64,000 nucleotides of DNA from Marinobacterium_A aestuariivivens (lineage in GTDB: Bacteria > Pseudomonadota > Gammaproteobacteria > Pseudomonadales > Balneatricaceae). The notes below the pieces were generated by a model. That model saw only the letters and a list, made by a program, of their open reading frames with translations, was not told where the DNA came from and did no database searches. Below, piece after piece: positions 29,113 through 37,720 of this stretch (position 1 is its first letter; each line of letters opens with the position of its first letter). The stretch lies in contig NZ_JBHSWE010000001.1 of the NCBI RefSeq assembly GCF_042661465.1, positions 4,154,001 through 4,218,000 on the forward strand, written 5' to 3'. The position numbers and the translations under genes are program-made.

Positions 29113-29922
29113 ATGGGCGTCCCCAAGCCGATTGCCGTTCCAGCGATGAAATTTCGTCCACAGCCGCCGCTGCACAAATTGATTCCGGCCCTGAGGACCT
29201 GGTTTCAGACCGAACTGGGTCAGGAGCTGCTCGAGGCCGAGCGGGCGCAGATCGAGCGGCTGTTGCCTACCCTGTTCGGTTATCACCTGCTGCAGCTGGG
29301 CATCGACAGTCAGATCTGTCTCTTCGACAGCAGCCCGGTATCGCACAAGTTCATCGTTGCGCCGGCGCTGGAGCTTGGGCTGGGTCAGAACAGCATTATC
29401 GCCGCCAACGAAGAGCTGCCGATCGAGCAAAACAGTCTCGATGTGGTGCTGTTGCACCATGCGCTCGACTTCGCCCAGAGCCCGCATCAGGTGTTGCGTG
29501 AAGCTGCGCGGGTCCTGCGCCCGGGCGGCCATCTGTTGATTCTGGGCTTCAATCCGCTGAGCCTTTGGGGACTGTACCACCGCCTGTGCCGGCGTCGTTC
29601 CGATGTGCCCTGGTGCGGCCACTTTATCAGTCACTGGCGCCTGGGCGACTGGTTGAGCCTGGTGGAGCTGACCGAGGTTAAACTCGTCAGCGATTATTTT
29701 CTGCCGCCCTTCGCCGGGCGGAAATGGCGCCAGCGGTTCCGTGGCCTGGAGCGTTTCGGCAAACCCGGGCGCAGCAACCATGGCGCTTTCGTGTTGATGG
29801 TGGCGCGCAAGGACGTTGTCGGCATGACGCCGATTCAGCCGGAGTGGCGCCGCCGAAAGCTGATCAGTCTGCCCCTTCCGGAGGCAACTGCGCGAGGAAA
29901 GCATTGTCGTGAAAAACGTTGA
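29113..29922 (+). CDS. SAM-dependent methyltransferase, YafS-like
   Basis: Class I methyltransferase, 269 residues from ATG 29113 or 258 from ATG 29146 (MKFRPQPPLHKL); neither start has a clear Shine-Dalgarno. The acceptor motif region is ELPIEQNSLDVVLLHHALDFAQSPHQVLREAARVLRPGGHLLILGFNPLSLWGL, typical of methyltransferase-11 proteins. Motif I is weak (LLQLGIDSQICLFDSS). Its C-terminus overlaps the rnhA start. The substrate is unknown; E. coli yafS occupies the same position beside gloB and rnhA. Confidence 0.85.
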   Translation: MGVPKPIAVPAMKFRPQPPLHKLIPALRTWFQTELGQELLEAERAQIERLLPTLFGYHLLQLGIDSQICLFDSSPVSHKFIVAPALELGLGQNSIIAANEELPIEQNSLDVVLLHHALDFAQSPHQVLREAARVLRPGGHLLILGFNPLSLWGLYHRLCRRRSDVPWCGHFISHWRLGDWLSLVELTEVKLVSDYFLPPFAGRKWRQRFRGLERFGKPGRSNHGAFVLMVARKDVVGMTPIQPEWRRRKLISLPLPEATARGKHCREKR

Positions 29923-30348
29923 GATATTCACCGATGGCGCCTGCAAGGGCAACCCGGGTCCCGGTGGCTGGGGGCCGTGCTGCGCTACGGAGACCAGGAG
30001 AAACAGCTCTGCGGTGGCGAGCGCAACACCACCAACAACCGCATGGAGCTGATGGCTGCGATCGAGGCGCTGGCGGCGCTGACGCGCCCCTGCAAGGTAC
30101 GTCTGACCACCGATTCCCAGTACGTGCGCAAGGGCATTACCGAGTGGCTGCGCAACTGGAAGCGCAATGGCTGGAAAACCGCCTCGAAGCAGCCGGTCAA
30201 GAATGCCGACCTCTGGCAGCGGCTCGACGAAGAGGTGGCCCGGCACGAGGTGCAATGGCACTGGGTCAAGGGACACAGCGGCCACCCGGAAAACGAGCTC
30301 GCCGATGCGCTGGCGAACAAGGGTGTCGAACAACTTCAGGGTAAGTGA
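29909..30348 (+). CDS. rnhA: Ribonuclease HI, one-base frameshift
   Basis: Degrades the RNA strand of RNA:DNA hybrids; about 146 residues when repaired. GTG 29909 begins MKNVEIFTDGACKGNPGPGGWGA. Catalytic residues are Asp9-equivalent in IFTDGACKGNPG, Glu in NNRMELMAAIEAL, Asp in TTDSQYV, plus the HWVKGHSGHPENELAD loop. The frame is lost in the G5 run 29970-29974; one more G gives GGWGAVLRYG. The gene starts inside the preceding methyltransferase, and dnaQ starts 4 bp after its stop. Confidence 0.94.
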
Positions 30349-30352
30349 GCAG

Positions 30353-31069
30353 ATGCGACAGATCGTACTGGATACCGAAACCACGGGTCTGGAACCGGCC
30401 GAAGGGCACAACATAATCGAGATCGGCTGTGTCGAGATGATCGGCCGCAAGCTGACCGGACGCACCTACCATCGCTATATCAAGCCGGATCGCCAGATCG
30501 ATCAGGAGGCGATCGAGGTTCACGGCATCACCAACGAGTTTCTCGAGGACAAGCCCCGGTTCGTCGAAGTGATGCACGAGTTCATCGAGTTCATCCGCGG
30601 CGCCGAACTGATCATCCATAACGCGGCCTTCGATGTCGGCTTCATCGATACCGAGTTCGAGCGCAACGGCAGCCCCGAGCGCGTCAAGTCTCTCTGTCGC
30701 GTGACCGACTCGCTGATGGTGGCGCGGCGCAAGCATCCGGGCCAGAAGAACAATCTCGATGCCCTCTGCAAGCGTTACGGCATCGACAACTCCCATCGTG
30801 AACTCCACGGCGCACTGCTCGACTCCGAAATTCTGGCGGACGTCTATCTGGCGCTGACGGGCGGCCAGCTCAAGCTCGATACGGGCGAGGACAGCGAACA
30901 GGACGACGGCGGCGAAACCCGCATTCGGCGCATCGAAGCGGGACAGTACAATCTCAGGGTGGTCGAGCCCAGTCCCGAGGAGCAGGACGCCCATCAGGCC
31001 TTTCTGGCGCTGCTGGCCAAGAAAAGCGGCGGCCCCTCGCTGTGGCAGCAGCTGGAAGAAGAGGGTTGA
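30353..31069 (+). CDS. dnaQ: DNA polymerase III epsilon subunit (3'-5' proofreading exonuclease)
   Basis: Proofreading subunit of the replicative polymerase, 238 residues from ATG 30353 (MRQIVLDTETTGLEPAEGHN). The DEDDh exonuclease motifs are LDTETTG (ExoI), HNAAFDVGFID (ExoII) and HRELHGALLDSEIL (ExoIII with catalytic His and Asp). The C-terminal tail (FLALLAKKSGGPSLW) is the polymerase-binding end. The rnhA-dnaQ pair is conserved. Confidence 0.96.
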   Translation: MRQIVLDTETTGLEPAEGHNIIEIGCVEMIGRKLTGRTYHRYIKPDRQIDQEAIEVHGITNEFLEDKPRFVEVMHEFIEFIRGAELIIHNAAFDVGFIDTEFERNGSPERVKSLCRVTDSLMVARRKHPGQKNNLDALCKRYGIDNSHRELHGALLDSEILADVYLALTGGQLKLDTGEDSEQDDGGETRIRRIEAGQYNLRVVEPSPEEQDAHQAFLALLAKKSGGPSLWQQLEEEG

Positions 31070-31070
31070 G

Positions 31071-31104
31071 GTGACGCGTAACGTGTCACGTGTCACGCGT
31101 AACG
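31071..31104. repeat. Heptamer-type repeats GTGACGC/GTAACG/GTGTCAC after dnaQ
   Basis: Degenerate 7-base units (GTGACGC, GTAACGT, GTCACGT, GTCACGC, GTAACG) start one base after the dnaQ stop codon. The palindromic CACGTG and CGCG cores make the array partly self-complementary. Confidence 0.8.
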
Positions 31105-31108
31105 TTCC

Positions 31109-31220
31109 TTACAGCGACGTCCAGACCATCACGAAGCCCACGGTGCTCATCACCAGCGTATAGGGCAGGGCCATCACTACCATGGTGCCGTAGGACAGGC
31201 GGATCAGGGGGCCAGGGCCG
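31109..31220 (-). pseudogene. Duplicated 3' tail of nhaB
   Basis: About 110 bp copying the last codons of nhaB (compare 31269-31381), including the VWTSL end and a stop (TAA instead of TAG). There are only a few substitutions and a one-base difference near the upstream edge. It has no start and lies between dnaQ and the real nhaB end. Confidence 0.85.
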
Positions 31221-31229
31221 CCGGGTTGA

Positions 31230-31257
31230 AAGCAGCAGGAACGGGTTCCTGCTGCTT
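31230..31257 (-). terminator. Terminator hairpin downstream of nhaB
   Basis: AAGCAGCAGGAA, loop CGGG, TTCCTGCTGCTT gives a perfect 12-bp stem 12 bp beyond the nhaB stop, with the duplicated nhaB tail on its other side. Confidence 0.7.
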
Positions 31258-31268
31258 GCGAGGCAACT

Positions 31269-32798
31269 CTATAGCGACGTCCAGACCATTACGAAGCCCA
31301 CGGTGCTCATCACCAGCGTATAGGGCAGGGCCATCACTACCATGGTGCCGTAGGACAGGCGGATCAGTGGGGCCAGGGCCGAGGTCAGGAGAAACAGGAA
31401 GGCCGCCTGGCCGTTGGGGGTCGCGACACTCGGGATGTTGGTGCCGGTATTGATGGCCACCGCCAGTTTGTCGAAGTGTTCGCGGGTGATTTCGCCGTTG
31501 TGCAGCGCTTCCAGCACCTCATTGATGTAGACGGTCGCGACAAAGACGTTATCGCTGATCGCCGACAGCAGACCGTTGGCAAGGAAGAACACGGCCGGCT
31601 GTATCTCCGTTTCCAGTGCCAGCACGGCATGGATGATCGGCTGGAACAGGTGCTGCTCGTGGATCACCGAAACGATCGAGAAGAACACTACCAGCAGCGC
31701 GGTGAAGGGAAGGGCCTCTTCGAATGCCTTGCCGATCTGATGTTCCTCGACGATGCCGTTGAACGCGGTCAGCAGTATGATCACGCACAGGCCGATCAGG
31801 CCGACCTCGGCCAGGTGGAAGGCCAGGGCGAAAACCAGGAAGATCGCCACCAGGATCTGCACGCCGAGCATGGCGATATCCCGCGATGTGCGCTTGCGAT
31901 CCTCCTCGGCGGCAAAATCCTCGAGGATCAGGCGTACCTTGCGCGGCAGTCGCGCGCCGTAGCCGAAGGTGCGGGTCTTTTCGAGCAGCAGGCAGGTGGC
32001 GAGGCCCGCTGCCAGTACCGGCATGGTGATCGGTGCCATCAACAGAAAGAACTGTACGAAATCCCATTCCGCCTTCTGGGCGATCAGCAGGTTCTGGGGC
32101 TCGCCCACCAGAGTGCAGACGCCACCGAGCGCCGTGCCGACGGCGCCGTGCATAAGCAGGCTGCGTAGAAAGGCGCGGAACTGCTCCAGCTGGGTGCGGT
32201 AGTTCTCTTCAACGGTTTCGTCGTCGGAGTGGTCGTGTTCGGACTGGAACGGCTTGCCGGAGGCGACCCTGTGATAGACGGCATAGAAGCCGACGCCGAC
32301 GCTGATCAGCACTGCGGTAACGGTCAGCGCGTCGAGAAACGCCGACAGGGCGGCGGCCGAGAGCGAAAACAGCAGCGACAGCAGCGATTTCGAGCGCACC
32401 CGCAGCAGAATCTTGGTGAACACCCACAGCAGCATTCCCTTCATGAAATAGATGCCGGCCACCATGAACATCAGCAGCAGAATCACCTCCAGGTTGCCTT
32501 CCACTTCGTGGGCAACCGCCTCGGGACTGGCGAGGCCGATAACGATGGCTTCCAGCGCCAGCAGGCCGCCCGGCTGCAGCGGGTAGCACTTGAGCGCGAG
32601 CGCGAGGGTGAAGATGAACTCGAAGATCAGCAGCCAGCCGGTGACGACGGGGCCTGCGACCTGCAGCAGAATGGGGTTGAGGATCAGAAAGCCCAGGATC
32701 GCCTGTTTGTACCAGACGGGAGAGTTGCCCAGAAAATTGCGCGCAAGCGCCTGGGGAAGGGACTGGCGCACCAGCGCCTGGGAAAGGGTCTGCGACAT
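31269..32798 (-). CDS. nhaB: Na+/H+ antiporter NhaB
   Basis: A 509-residue inner-membrane antiporter that extrudes Na+ in exchange for H+, close to E. coli NhaB (513). About 12 hydrophobic segments are seen. NhaB-like stretches include FLGNSPVWYKQAILGFLILNP, LSAFLDALTVTAVLISVGVGFYAVYH, GGVCTLVGEPQNLLIAQKAEW and the C-terminal TGTNIPSVATPNGQAAFLFLL. It would work with the Nqr pump at 45-51 kb in sodium cycling. Confidence 0.96.
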   Translation of the reverse strand: MSQTLSQALVRQSLPQALARNFLGNSPVWYKQAILGFLILNPILLQVAGPVVTGWLLIFEFIFTLALALKCYPLQPGGLLALEAIVIGLASPEAVAHEVEGNLEVILLLMFMVAGIYFMKGMLLWVFTKILLRVRSKSLLSLLFSLSAAALSAFLDALTVTAVLISVGVGFYAVYHRVASGKPFQSEHDHSDDETVEENYRTQLEQFRAFLRSLLMHGAVGTALGGVCTLVGEPQNLLIAQKAEWDFVQFFLLMAPITMPVLAAGLATCLLLEKTRTFGYGARLPRKVRLILEDFAAEEDRKRTSRDIAMLGVQILVAIFLVFALAFHLAEVGLIGLCVIILLTAFNGIVEEHQIGKAFEEALPFTALLVVFFSIVSVIHEQHLFQPIIHAVLALETEIQPAVFFLANGLLSAISDNVFVATVYINEVLEALHNGEITREHFDKLAVAINTGTNIPSVATPNGQAAFLFLLTSALAPLIRLSYGTMVVMALPYTLVMSTVGFVMVWTSL

Positions 32799-33043
32799 CG
32801 ATGTTCTTCCTATGGCAGCAGTATCTGTTATGTTTGTTTGCCCCGATGTGGAGAAGGACGCTTTCTGCGAGCGCCTCGGACGGCGCCTAGCCTAGCAGCG
32901 ACGGCGGCGAATAAGAATAGAGATAGGTCAATGACAGCCTGGGAAACTCGGTATTTTTTAGAAATTTTCCCTGCTAAAGGCGAAAGATCAGCTGGGTTTG
33001 ATAGGTGATATAGGTAATTTTTAGGGTTCTAGGGAGCGGTTTT

Positions 33044-33826
33044 GTGAGGGGTGACGATCAGGAAACGGTACTGCTGGCGGTCGATGGCTGCCTGCTGGAG
33101 GCGCCGGAGTGCGGCTTTCGCTTTTCTCCGGACTTTGTGGCCAGGCTCGGGATGGCCGAAATTGAGGCGCGCTATGCCCTGGGTGGCATCGCCGAAGGTA
33201 CGCTGCTGGTGTTGCGTCGGGGCGCGGAGCCGGCCGCCGGGCTGAACTCGGCCCAGCTGCGGGGCCTGCTCGCGTCGGCGGCCAGTGAACTGGACTACGC
33301 CCGGCTCTCGCGCGCGGCGCAACTGGCGGTCTGGCATGAACAGCACCGCTTCTGTGGCCGCTGCGGCGGGCCGTTGCAGCAGCACGGCCAGGATCTGGCC
33401 AAGCACTGCGAGCCCTGTGGGCTGAGCCAGTATCCCCGCATCTCGCCCTGTATCATCGTGCTGGTGTACCGGGGCGACCGCTGTCTTCTGGCCCATGCAC
33501 CCCATTATCCGGCCGGGCGTTACAGCACCCTGGCCGGCTTTATCGAGGCTGGAGAAAGCGCCGAGGCTGCGGTCGCCCGCGAAATACGCGAAGAGGTCGG
33601 GATCGAGGTGCAGAATATCCGTTATTACAAGAGCCAGTCCTGGCCGTTTCCCCATGCGCTGATGCTCGGTTTCTTCGCCGAATACAGGGCGGGAGACCTG
33701 GTGCCGGATGGCGTCGAGATCCTCGATGCGCGCTGGTTCGGTCGTGACGAGATGCCGGACCTGCCACCGTCGTTCGCGATCTCGAGTCACCTGATCGAGG
33801 CCTGGCGCCGCGGCGAGGCGGGGTGA
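33044..33826 (+). CDS. nudC: NAD+ diphosphatase NudC (RNA deNADding Nudix hydrolase)
   Basis: Splits NAD(H) into NMN(H) and AMP and removes NAD caps from RNA; 260 residues. It has a zinc ribbon FCGRCGG...CEPCG, a Nudix box GFIEAGESAEAAVAREIREEVGIE, and the NudC-specific motif after it, here SQSWPFPHALMLGF instead of the canonical SQPWPFPxS. The start is GTG 33044 behind GGGAG. Confidence 0.95.
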   Translation: MRGDDQETVLLAVDGCLLEAPECGFRFSPDFVARLGMAEIEARYALGGIAEGTLLVLRRGAEPAAGLNSAQLRGLLASAASELDYARLSRAAQLAVWHEQHRFCGRCGGPLQQHGQDLAKHCEPCGLSQYPRISPCIIVLVYRGDRCLLAHAPHYPAGRYSTLAGFIEAGESAEAAVAREIREEVGIEVQNIRYYKSQSWPFPHALMLGFFAEYRAGDLVPDGVEILDARWFGRDEMPDLPPSFAISSHLIEAWRRGEAG

Positions 33827-33828
33827 CG

Positions 33829-33862
33829 ACAAGTGACGCGTGACAGGTTACGCGTGACGCGT
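33829..33862. repeat. Heptamer-type repeats after nudC
   Basis: Degenerate units GTGACGC, GTGACAG, GTTACGC, GTGACGC follow the nudC TGA within a few bases. They face a similar array at 33964-33991. Confidence 0.7.
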
Positions 33863-33963
33863 ACACTGCGGTGATGTTGATGCCGAGGGTGGATGAGGCG
33901 CGCCGGTAATCAAAGAAGACACCTATGACTCAACCTTTACACGGGCATCAGGCGTCGGCTTTT

Positions 33964-33991
33964 GCGCGTAACCCGTCACGCGTAACGCGTC
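33964..33991. repeat. Heptamer-type repeats at the SCP2 gene end
   Basis: Units GCGTAAC, CCGTCAC, GCGTAAC, GCGTCAC run up to and include the stop codon of the minus-strand SCP2 gene: its TGA is part of the last unit. Confidence 0.75.
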
Positions 33992-34313
33992 ACCGTCTAA
34001 ACAACTTGCCGAGCTTCGTTGCGAGCATCACGTTGCCCTCGGCGCGCAGTTGTCCCTTGAGGAAGGCACTCATGCCGTCCTGCTCGCCGGTGACGACGCG
34101 AATAAAGGTCGTGGAGTCCAGGAGCAGGGTGATATCGGGGTCGGGGTGGCGTTCGCGCAACACCACGCAGCGCTGCTCGCGAATATCGATATAAAAGACG
34201 TCCTCGTCATCGAGGATGAACTGGAAAATGCTGCTCAGGCCGCGTGCCTGATCGGCGCAAAATCTCGACGGGAGTTTCTCGAGCACCCGGTCGACGCTCA
34301 GCTGTTCGCTCAT
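33990..34313 (-). CDS. SCP2 sterol-binding-fold protein
   Basis: A 107-residue cytosolic protein with the SCP2 fold: helix VDRVLEKLPSRF, the beta segment IFQFILDDEDVFYIDIREQ, PDITLLLDSTTFIRVVTGEQDGMSAFLKGQLRAEGNVMLATKLGKLF. The last stretch is the conserved C-terminal part of the family. Such stand-alone proteins are thought to bind lipids; UbiJ is a related ubiquinone factor. The precise role is unknown. It is divergent from sohB. Confidence 0.85.
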   Translation of the reverse strand: MSEQLSVDRVLEKLPSRFCADQARGLSSIFQFILDDEDVFYIDIREQRCVVLRERHPDPDITLLLDSTTFIRVVTGEQDGMSAFLKGQLRAEGNVMLATKLGKLFRR

Positions 34314-34404
34314 AAGGCTCCATGTCTAAAGCAACTGGTATGGATATCAAGGTTTTATGGTAACCTAGCCGGCTACCTGGATATAACACTTTCTGGAGAC
34401 CCAA

Positions 34405-35471
34405 GTGCTCTCGTTCCTCTCGGACTACGGCCTTTTCCTGGCCAAAACCCTTACGCTGGTGCTCGCCGTGCTGCTGTTGGTGGGGGGATTGCCCTGATTG
34501 CCTCGCGCAGCCGCAAAGGTGGCAGCGAGGGTGAAATCAGTGTCACCAGCCTGAACGAGCGGCTCGAGGACATGCAGCACAGCCTGGAGTCGTCACTGCT
34601 GGACAAGGACAGCTACAAGCAGCTGGTCAAGGACGAACAGAAGCGCGAGAAGGCGGAGGCCAAGGCCCGCAGGAAGGCGCTGAAAAAGGGCGAGGCGGCC
34701 GACAAGGCGCAGCGCCGTGTGTTCGTGCTCGACTTCGACGGTGATATCGCTGCCAGCGAGGTCGATCCGCTGCGCGAGGAGATCAGTGCCATCCTGACCG
34801 TGGCGACACCGGATGACGAGGTGGTGCTGCGGCTCGAAAGTGCCGGTGGCCTGGTGCATGCCTATGGCCTGGCGGCGTCCCAGCTCGAGCGCATCCGCAG
34901 CCACAGTATTCCGCTGACCGTCTGCGTCGACAAGGTGGCGGCCAGCGGCGGCTACATGATGGCCTGCCTGGCGGACCGGTTGCTGGCGGCGCCCTTCGCG
35001 GTGCTCGGCTCCATTGGCGTGGTCGCCCAGCTGCCGAATTTTCACAAGCTATTGAAAAAGCACGATATCGAATTCGAGGTGCTGACGGCGGGCGAGTTCA
35101 AGCGCACCCTGACGATGTTCGGCGAAAACACCGACAAGGGGCGGGAGAAGTTCATCGAGGAGCTCGAGGACACCCACGAACTGTTCAAGGGCTTCGTCTC
35201 CAGTTATCGTCCGCAGGTGGACATCGATAAAGTGGCGACCGGGGAAATCTGGTTCGGCAAGCGTGCGCTGGACGAAAAGCTGATAGACGAGGTTAGCACC
35301 AGCGACGACTATCTGATGCAGGCATCCAGGGACGCCGATGTGTTCTGTGTCCGCTATGAGGTGAAGAAAAGCCTGCAGGAGCGGCTCAGCGATTTCACGG
35401 TCAGTGCCGGCGATCGTCTGATGGTGCGCTGGTGGAACCGGCTTTACCGGAGCCGGCTGCTGTCGCGCTGA
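34405..35471 (+). CDS. sohB: Inner-membrane serine protease SohB (S49 family), one-base frameshift
   Basis: Signal-peptide-peptidase-like protease, about 355 residues repaired. GTG 34405 behind TGGAG begins a membrane anchor (LSDYGLFLAKTLTLVLAVLLLVGG). The cytosolic linker is rich in KAEAKARRKALKK. The S49 domain has VLDFDGDI, the oxyanion segment ESAGGLVHAYG, the catalytic-Ser motif VDKVAASGGYMMACLAD, and the Lys region FKRTLTMFGENT. The frame breaks in G6 34482-34487; one more G gives VGGIALIASRSRKGG. Confidence 0.92.
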
Positions 35472-35527
35472 GAGCCGGGTGTGCCTGTTGGATGGCGCCG
35501 GATAACGCATAAAAGGGAGAGGGACGG

Positions 35528-36184
35528 ATGCCGCATTCCGATACTGCGGGCAGGATTTTACGGGCGGCTGCGAGCCTGTTCGCCGAGCAGGGATTCGCCG
35601 AGACGACGATGCGACAGATCACGGCTCGCGCCGGTGTCAATCTGGCCGCCGTCAATTATCATTTCGGCTCCAAGGACAAGCTGATTCTGGCGGTGTCCGA
35701 AATCTATATCCATCCGCTGCTGAGCAACCTGGAGGCGCTGCTGGAGGAGCGGGCGGCACTGGCCGAGCAGACCATCGCGCTCGAGGAACTGGTGGAAATG
35801 CTGATGCGCGCGTTGCTCAGCGTCGACAACCAGACGCCCGATGCACTGGCGGTGTTCATGCGCCTGCTGGATCTGGCCTACATGCGACCCCAGGCGCAGC
35901 TGCGTGAATTCCTGGCCGAGCGTTATGGCCGGCGCCTGCAGCCATTCCTGATGCAGGTCAGGGCCGACTCGGCGCCCATGGAGGACGATGAGTTTTTCTG
36001 GCGTCTGCATTTCCTGCTCGGCTCGGTGACCTTCACCCTGTCCAACTTCCAGACCCTGGTCAGCATCGGTGACGGCGGCGAAGACCGCGAGATGAAGCTC
36101 GAGCGTACGCTGCACCGGATGGTGCCGGTGCTGGCAGCCGGCCTCCAGGCGCGGGCCGAAACGACGCGTTTCTGCTGGTTATGA
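35528..36184 (+). CDS. psrA: TetR-family regulator, PsrA-like
   Basis: A 218-residue repressor with an N-terminal TetR helix-turn-helix: ILRAAASLFAEQGFAETTMRQITARAGVNLAAVNYHFGSKDKLI, closely similar to Pseudomonas PsrA. The C-terminal part (SIFMRLLDLAY-like, FFWRLHFLLGSVTFTLSN) also matches PsrA. PsrA binds long-chain fatty acids and controls beta-oxidation and stress genes. psrA is a neighbour of nagZ in Pseudomonas, as here. Its TGA overlaps the next start (ATGA). Confidence 0.8.
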   Translation: MPHSDTAGRILRAAASLFAEQGFAETTMRQITARAGVNLAAVNYHFGSKDKLILAVSEIYIHPLLSNLEALLEERAALAEQTIALEELVEMLMRALLSVDNQTPDALAVFMRLLDLAYMRPQAQLREFLAERYGRRLQPFLMQVRADSAPMEDDEFFWRLHFLLGSVTFTLSNFQTLVSIGDGGEDREMKLERTLHRMVPVLAAGLQARAETTRFCWL

Positions 36185-36660
36185 TCGAGCTGAAGCTGTC
36201 GCTGTCGCAGCAGCGGCTCGCGGTGCTCGAAGGCGGCCGGCTGCTGTGCAGTTATCCGGTCTCGACCGCGCTTAACGGTCCCGGTGAGCAAGAGGGCAGT
36301 GGTTGCACGCCCCGTGGGCGTCATTACATTCGCGCCTGCATCGGCGACGACCTGCCGGTCAATGCCGTTTTTGTCGGGCGCCGCTTCACCGGCGAGATCT
36401 ATGATTCCGGACTGGCGGCGGCGCACCCCGGGCGGGACTGGATTCTCACGCGCATTCTCTGGTTGTGCGGGCGCGAGCCCGGACGCAACCGTCTCGGTAC
36501 GGTCGATACGATGCGTCGTTTCGTCTACATTCACGGCACGCCCGACAGCGAGCCGATGGGGGTGCCGCTTTCCCACGGCTGCATCCGCATGCGCAACGAC
36601 GATCTGCTGGATCTTTTCGGGCGCGTGGTGGCCGGTACCGAGATCCTGATCGAGGACTGA
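36181..36660 (+). CDS. YkuD-domain L,D-transpeptidase/carboxypeptidase without signal peptide
   Basis: A 159-residue protein consisting almost only of a YkuD domain. The catalytic motif is HGTPDSEPMGVPLSHGCIRM, with nucleophile Cys134 and the conserved His and Gly. The N-terminus MIELKLSLSQQRLAVLEGG is a domain strand, not a signal peptide, so the enzyme should be cytosolic. The gene is translationally coupled to the psrA-like gene and 51 bp before nagZ. A. baumannii LdtK/ElsL, a leaderless YkuD protein, is a cytosolic L,D-carboxypeptidase of muropeptide recycling, and that is my preferred role here. Confidence 0.88.
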   Translation: MIELKLSLSQQRLAVLEGGRLLCSYPVSTALNGPGEQEGSGCTPRGRHYIRACIGDDLPVNAVFVGRRFTGEIYDSGLAAAHPGRDWILTRILWLCGREPGRNRLGTVDTMRRFVYIHGTPDSEPMGVPLSHGCIRMRNDDLLDLFGRVVAGTEILIED

Positions 36661-36711
36661 CCGGTGCGCTCGGTACAGCTTCAAACGACAAGCAACAGCA
36701 AGGGACAATCG

Positions 36712-37716
36712 ATGACGGCTCCGGTACTGATGCTGGACCTGGAAGGCACGACTCTCGGCGCCGAAGAGGCGCAACTGCTGGCCGAGCCGGCAGTGGGGGC
36801 TGATCCTGTTCAGTCGCAATTACGACAGCCCGGACCAGCTGCGCGATCTGGTCGCGCGGGTGCGGGCTCTGGCCCCCGATATTCTGATCGCGGTGGACCA
36901 TGAAGGCGGACGGGTGCAGCGCTTTCGCGACGGCTTCACGGCACTTCCGCCGATGGGGGCGCTGGCCCGGCGGTACCTCGAGGCACCCGCCCAGGCGGTG
37001 GCCGAGGCCCGCGAACTGGGCTGGCTGATGGCGGCCGAGCTGGTCGATTTCGATATCGATATCAGCTTCGCGCCGGTGCTGGACCTCGACTACGGTCGCA
37101 GTCGCGTGATCGGCGACCGTGCTTTCGGTTCCGATCCACTGGCGGTCGCGGCGCTCGCCGGGTCTTTCGTGCAGGGCATGGGTGAGGCCGGCATGGCGGC
37201 AACCGGCAAGCACTTCCCCGGGCATGGCTGGGCCGAAGCCGATTCCCATCTCGAGATTCCGACCGACGGGCGCAGCCTGGCGCAGATCTCGGCGGCGGAC
37301 ATGCAGCCGTTCGCCCGACTGATCCGGGCCGGTCTTGCCGGCATCATGCCGGCCCATGTGATCTACCCCGAGGTGGACGCGCGTCCGGCCGGATTTTCCC
37401 GGCGCTGGCTGCAGCAGATACTGCGGGGCGAACTCGGGTTTCAGGGCGTCATTTTCAGCGATGACCTGAGCATGGAGGGGCGGGGTTCGCCGGCGGCTAT
37501 GCCGACCGGGCTGCGCGGGCACTCGAGGCCGGCTGCGACATGCTGCTGGTGTGCAACCATCGCGCCGGTGCGCTGGAGGTGCTCGACTATCTGGCGGCCT
37601 GCCCGGCGCCGGAATGCCGTGACGCGCGCCGGCTGCGCCACCGCGCCGGTGTGACGCCGGACCAGCAGCGTCGCGCCCGGGCCGTGGCGCTGGCGGCACA
37701 GCTGAAGGAGGTGTGA
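36712..37716 (+). CDS. nagZ: Cytosolic beta-N-acetylhexosaminidase NagZ, two frame lesions
   Basis: Family 3 glycoside hydrolase removing GlcNAc from anhydro-muropeptides during wall recycling; about 335 residues repaired. It starts MTAPVLMLDLEGTTL; motifs are AVDHEGGRVQRFR, GKHFPGHGWAEADSH (catalytic His region KHFPGHG) and FSDDLSMEGA (nucleophile Asp). The first lesion is in G5 36795-36799 (two G missing, or one extra; VGGLILFSRNYDSPDQL expected). The second is in GGGG 37477-37480 (one G gives MEGAGFAGGYADRAARAL). Both are homopolymer errors in an otherwise clean gene. Confidence 0.92.
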
Positions 37717-37720
37717 ACGG

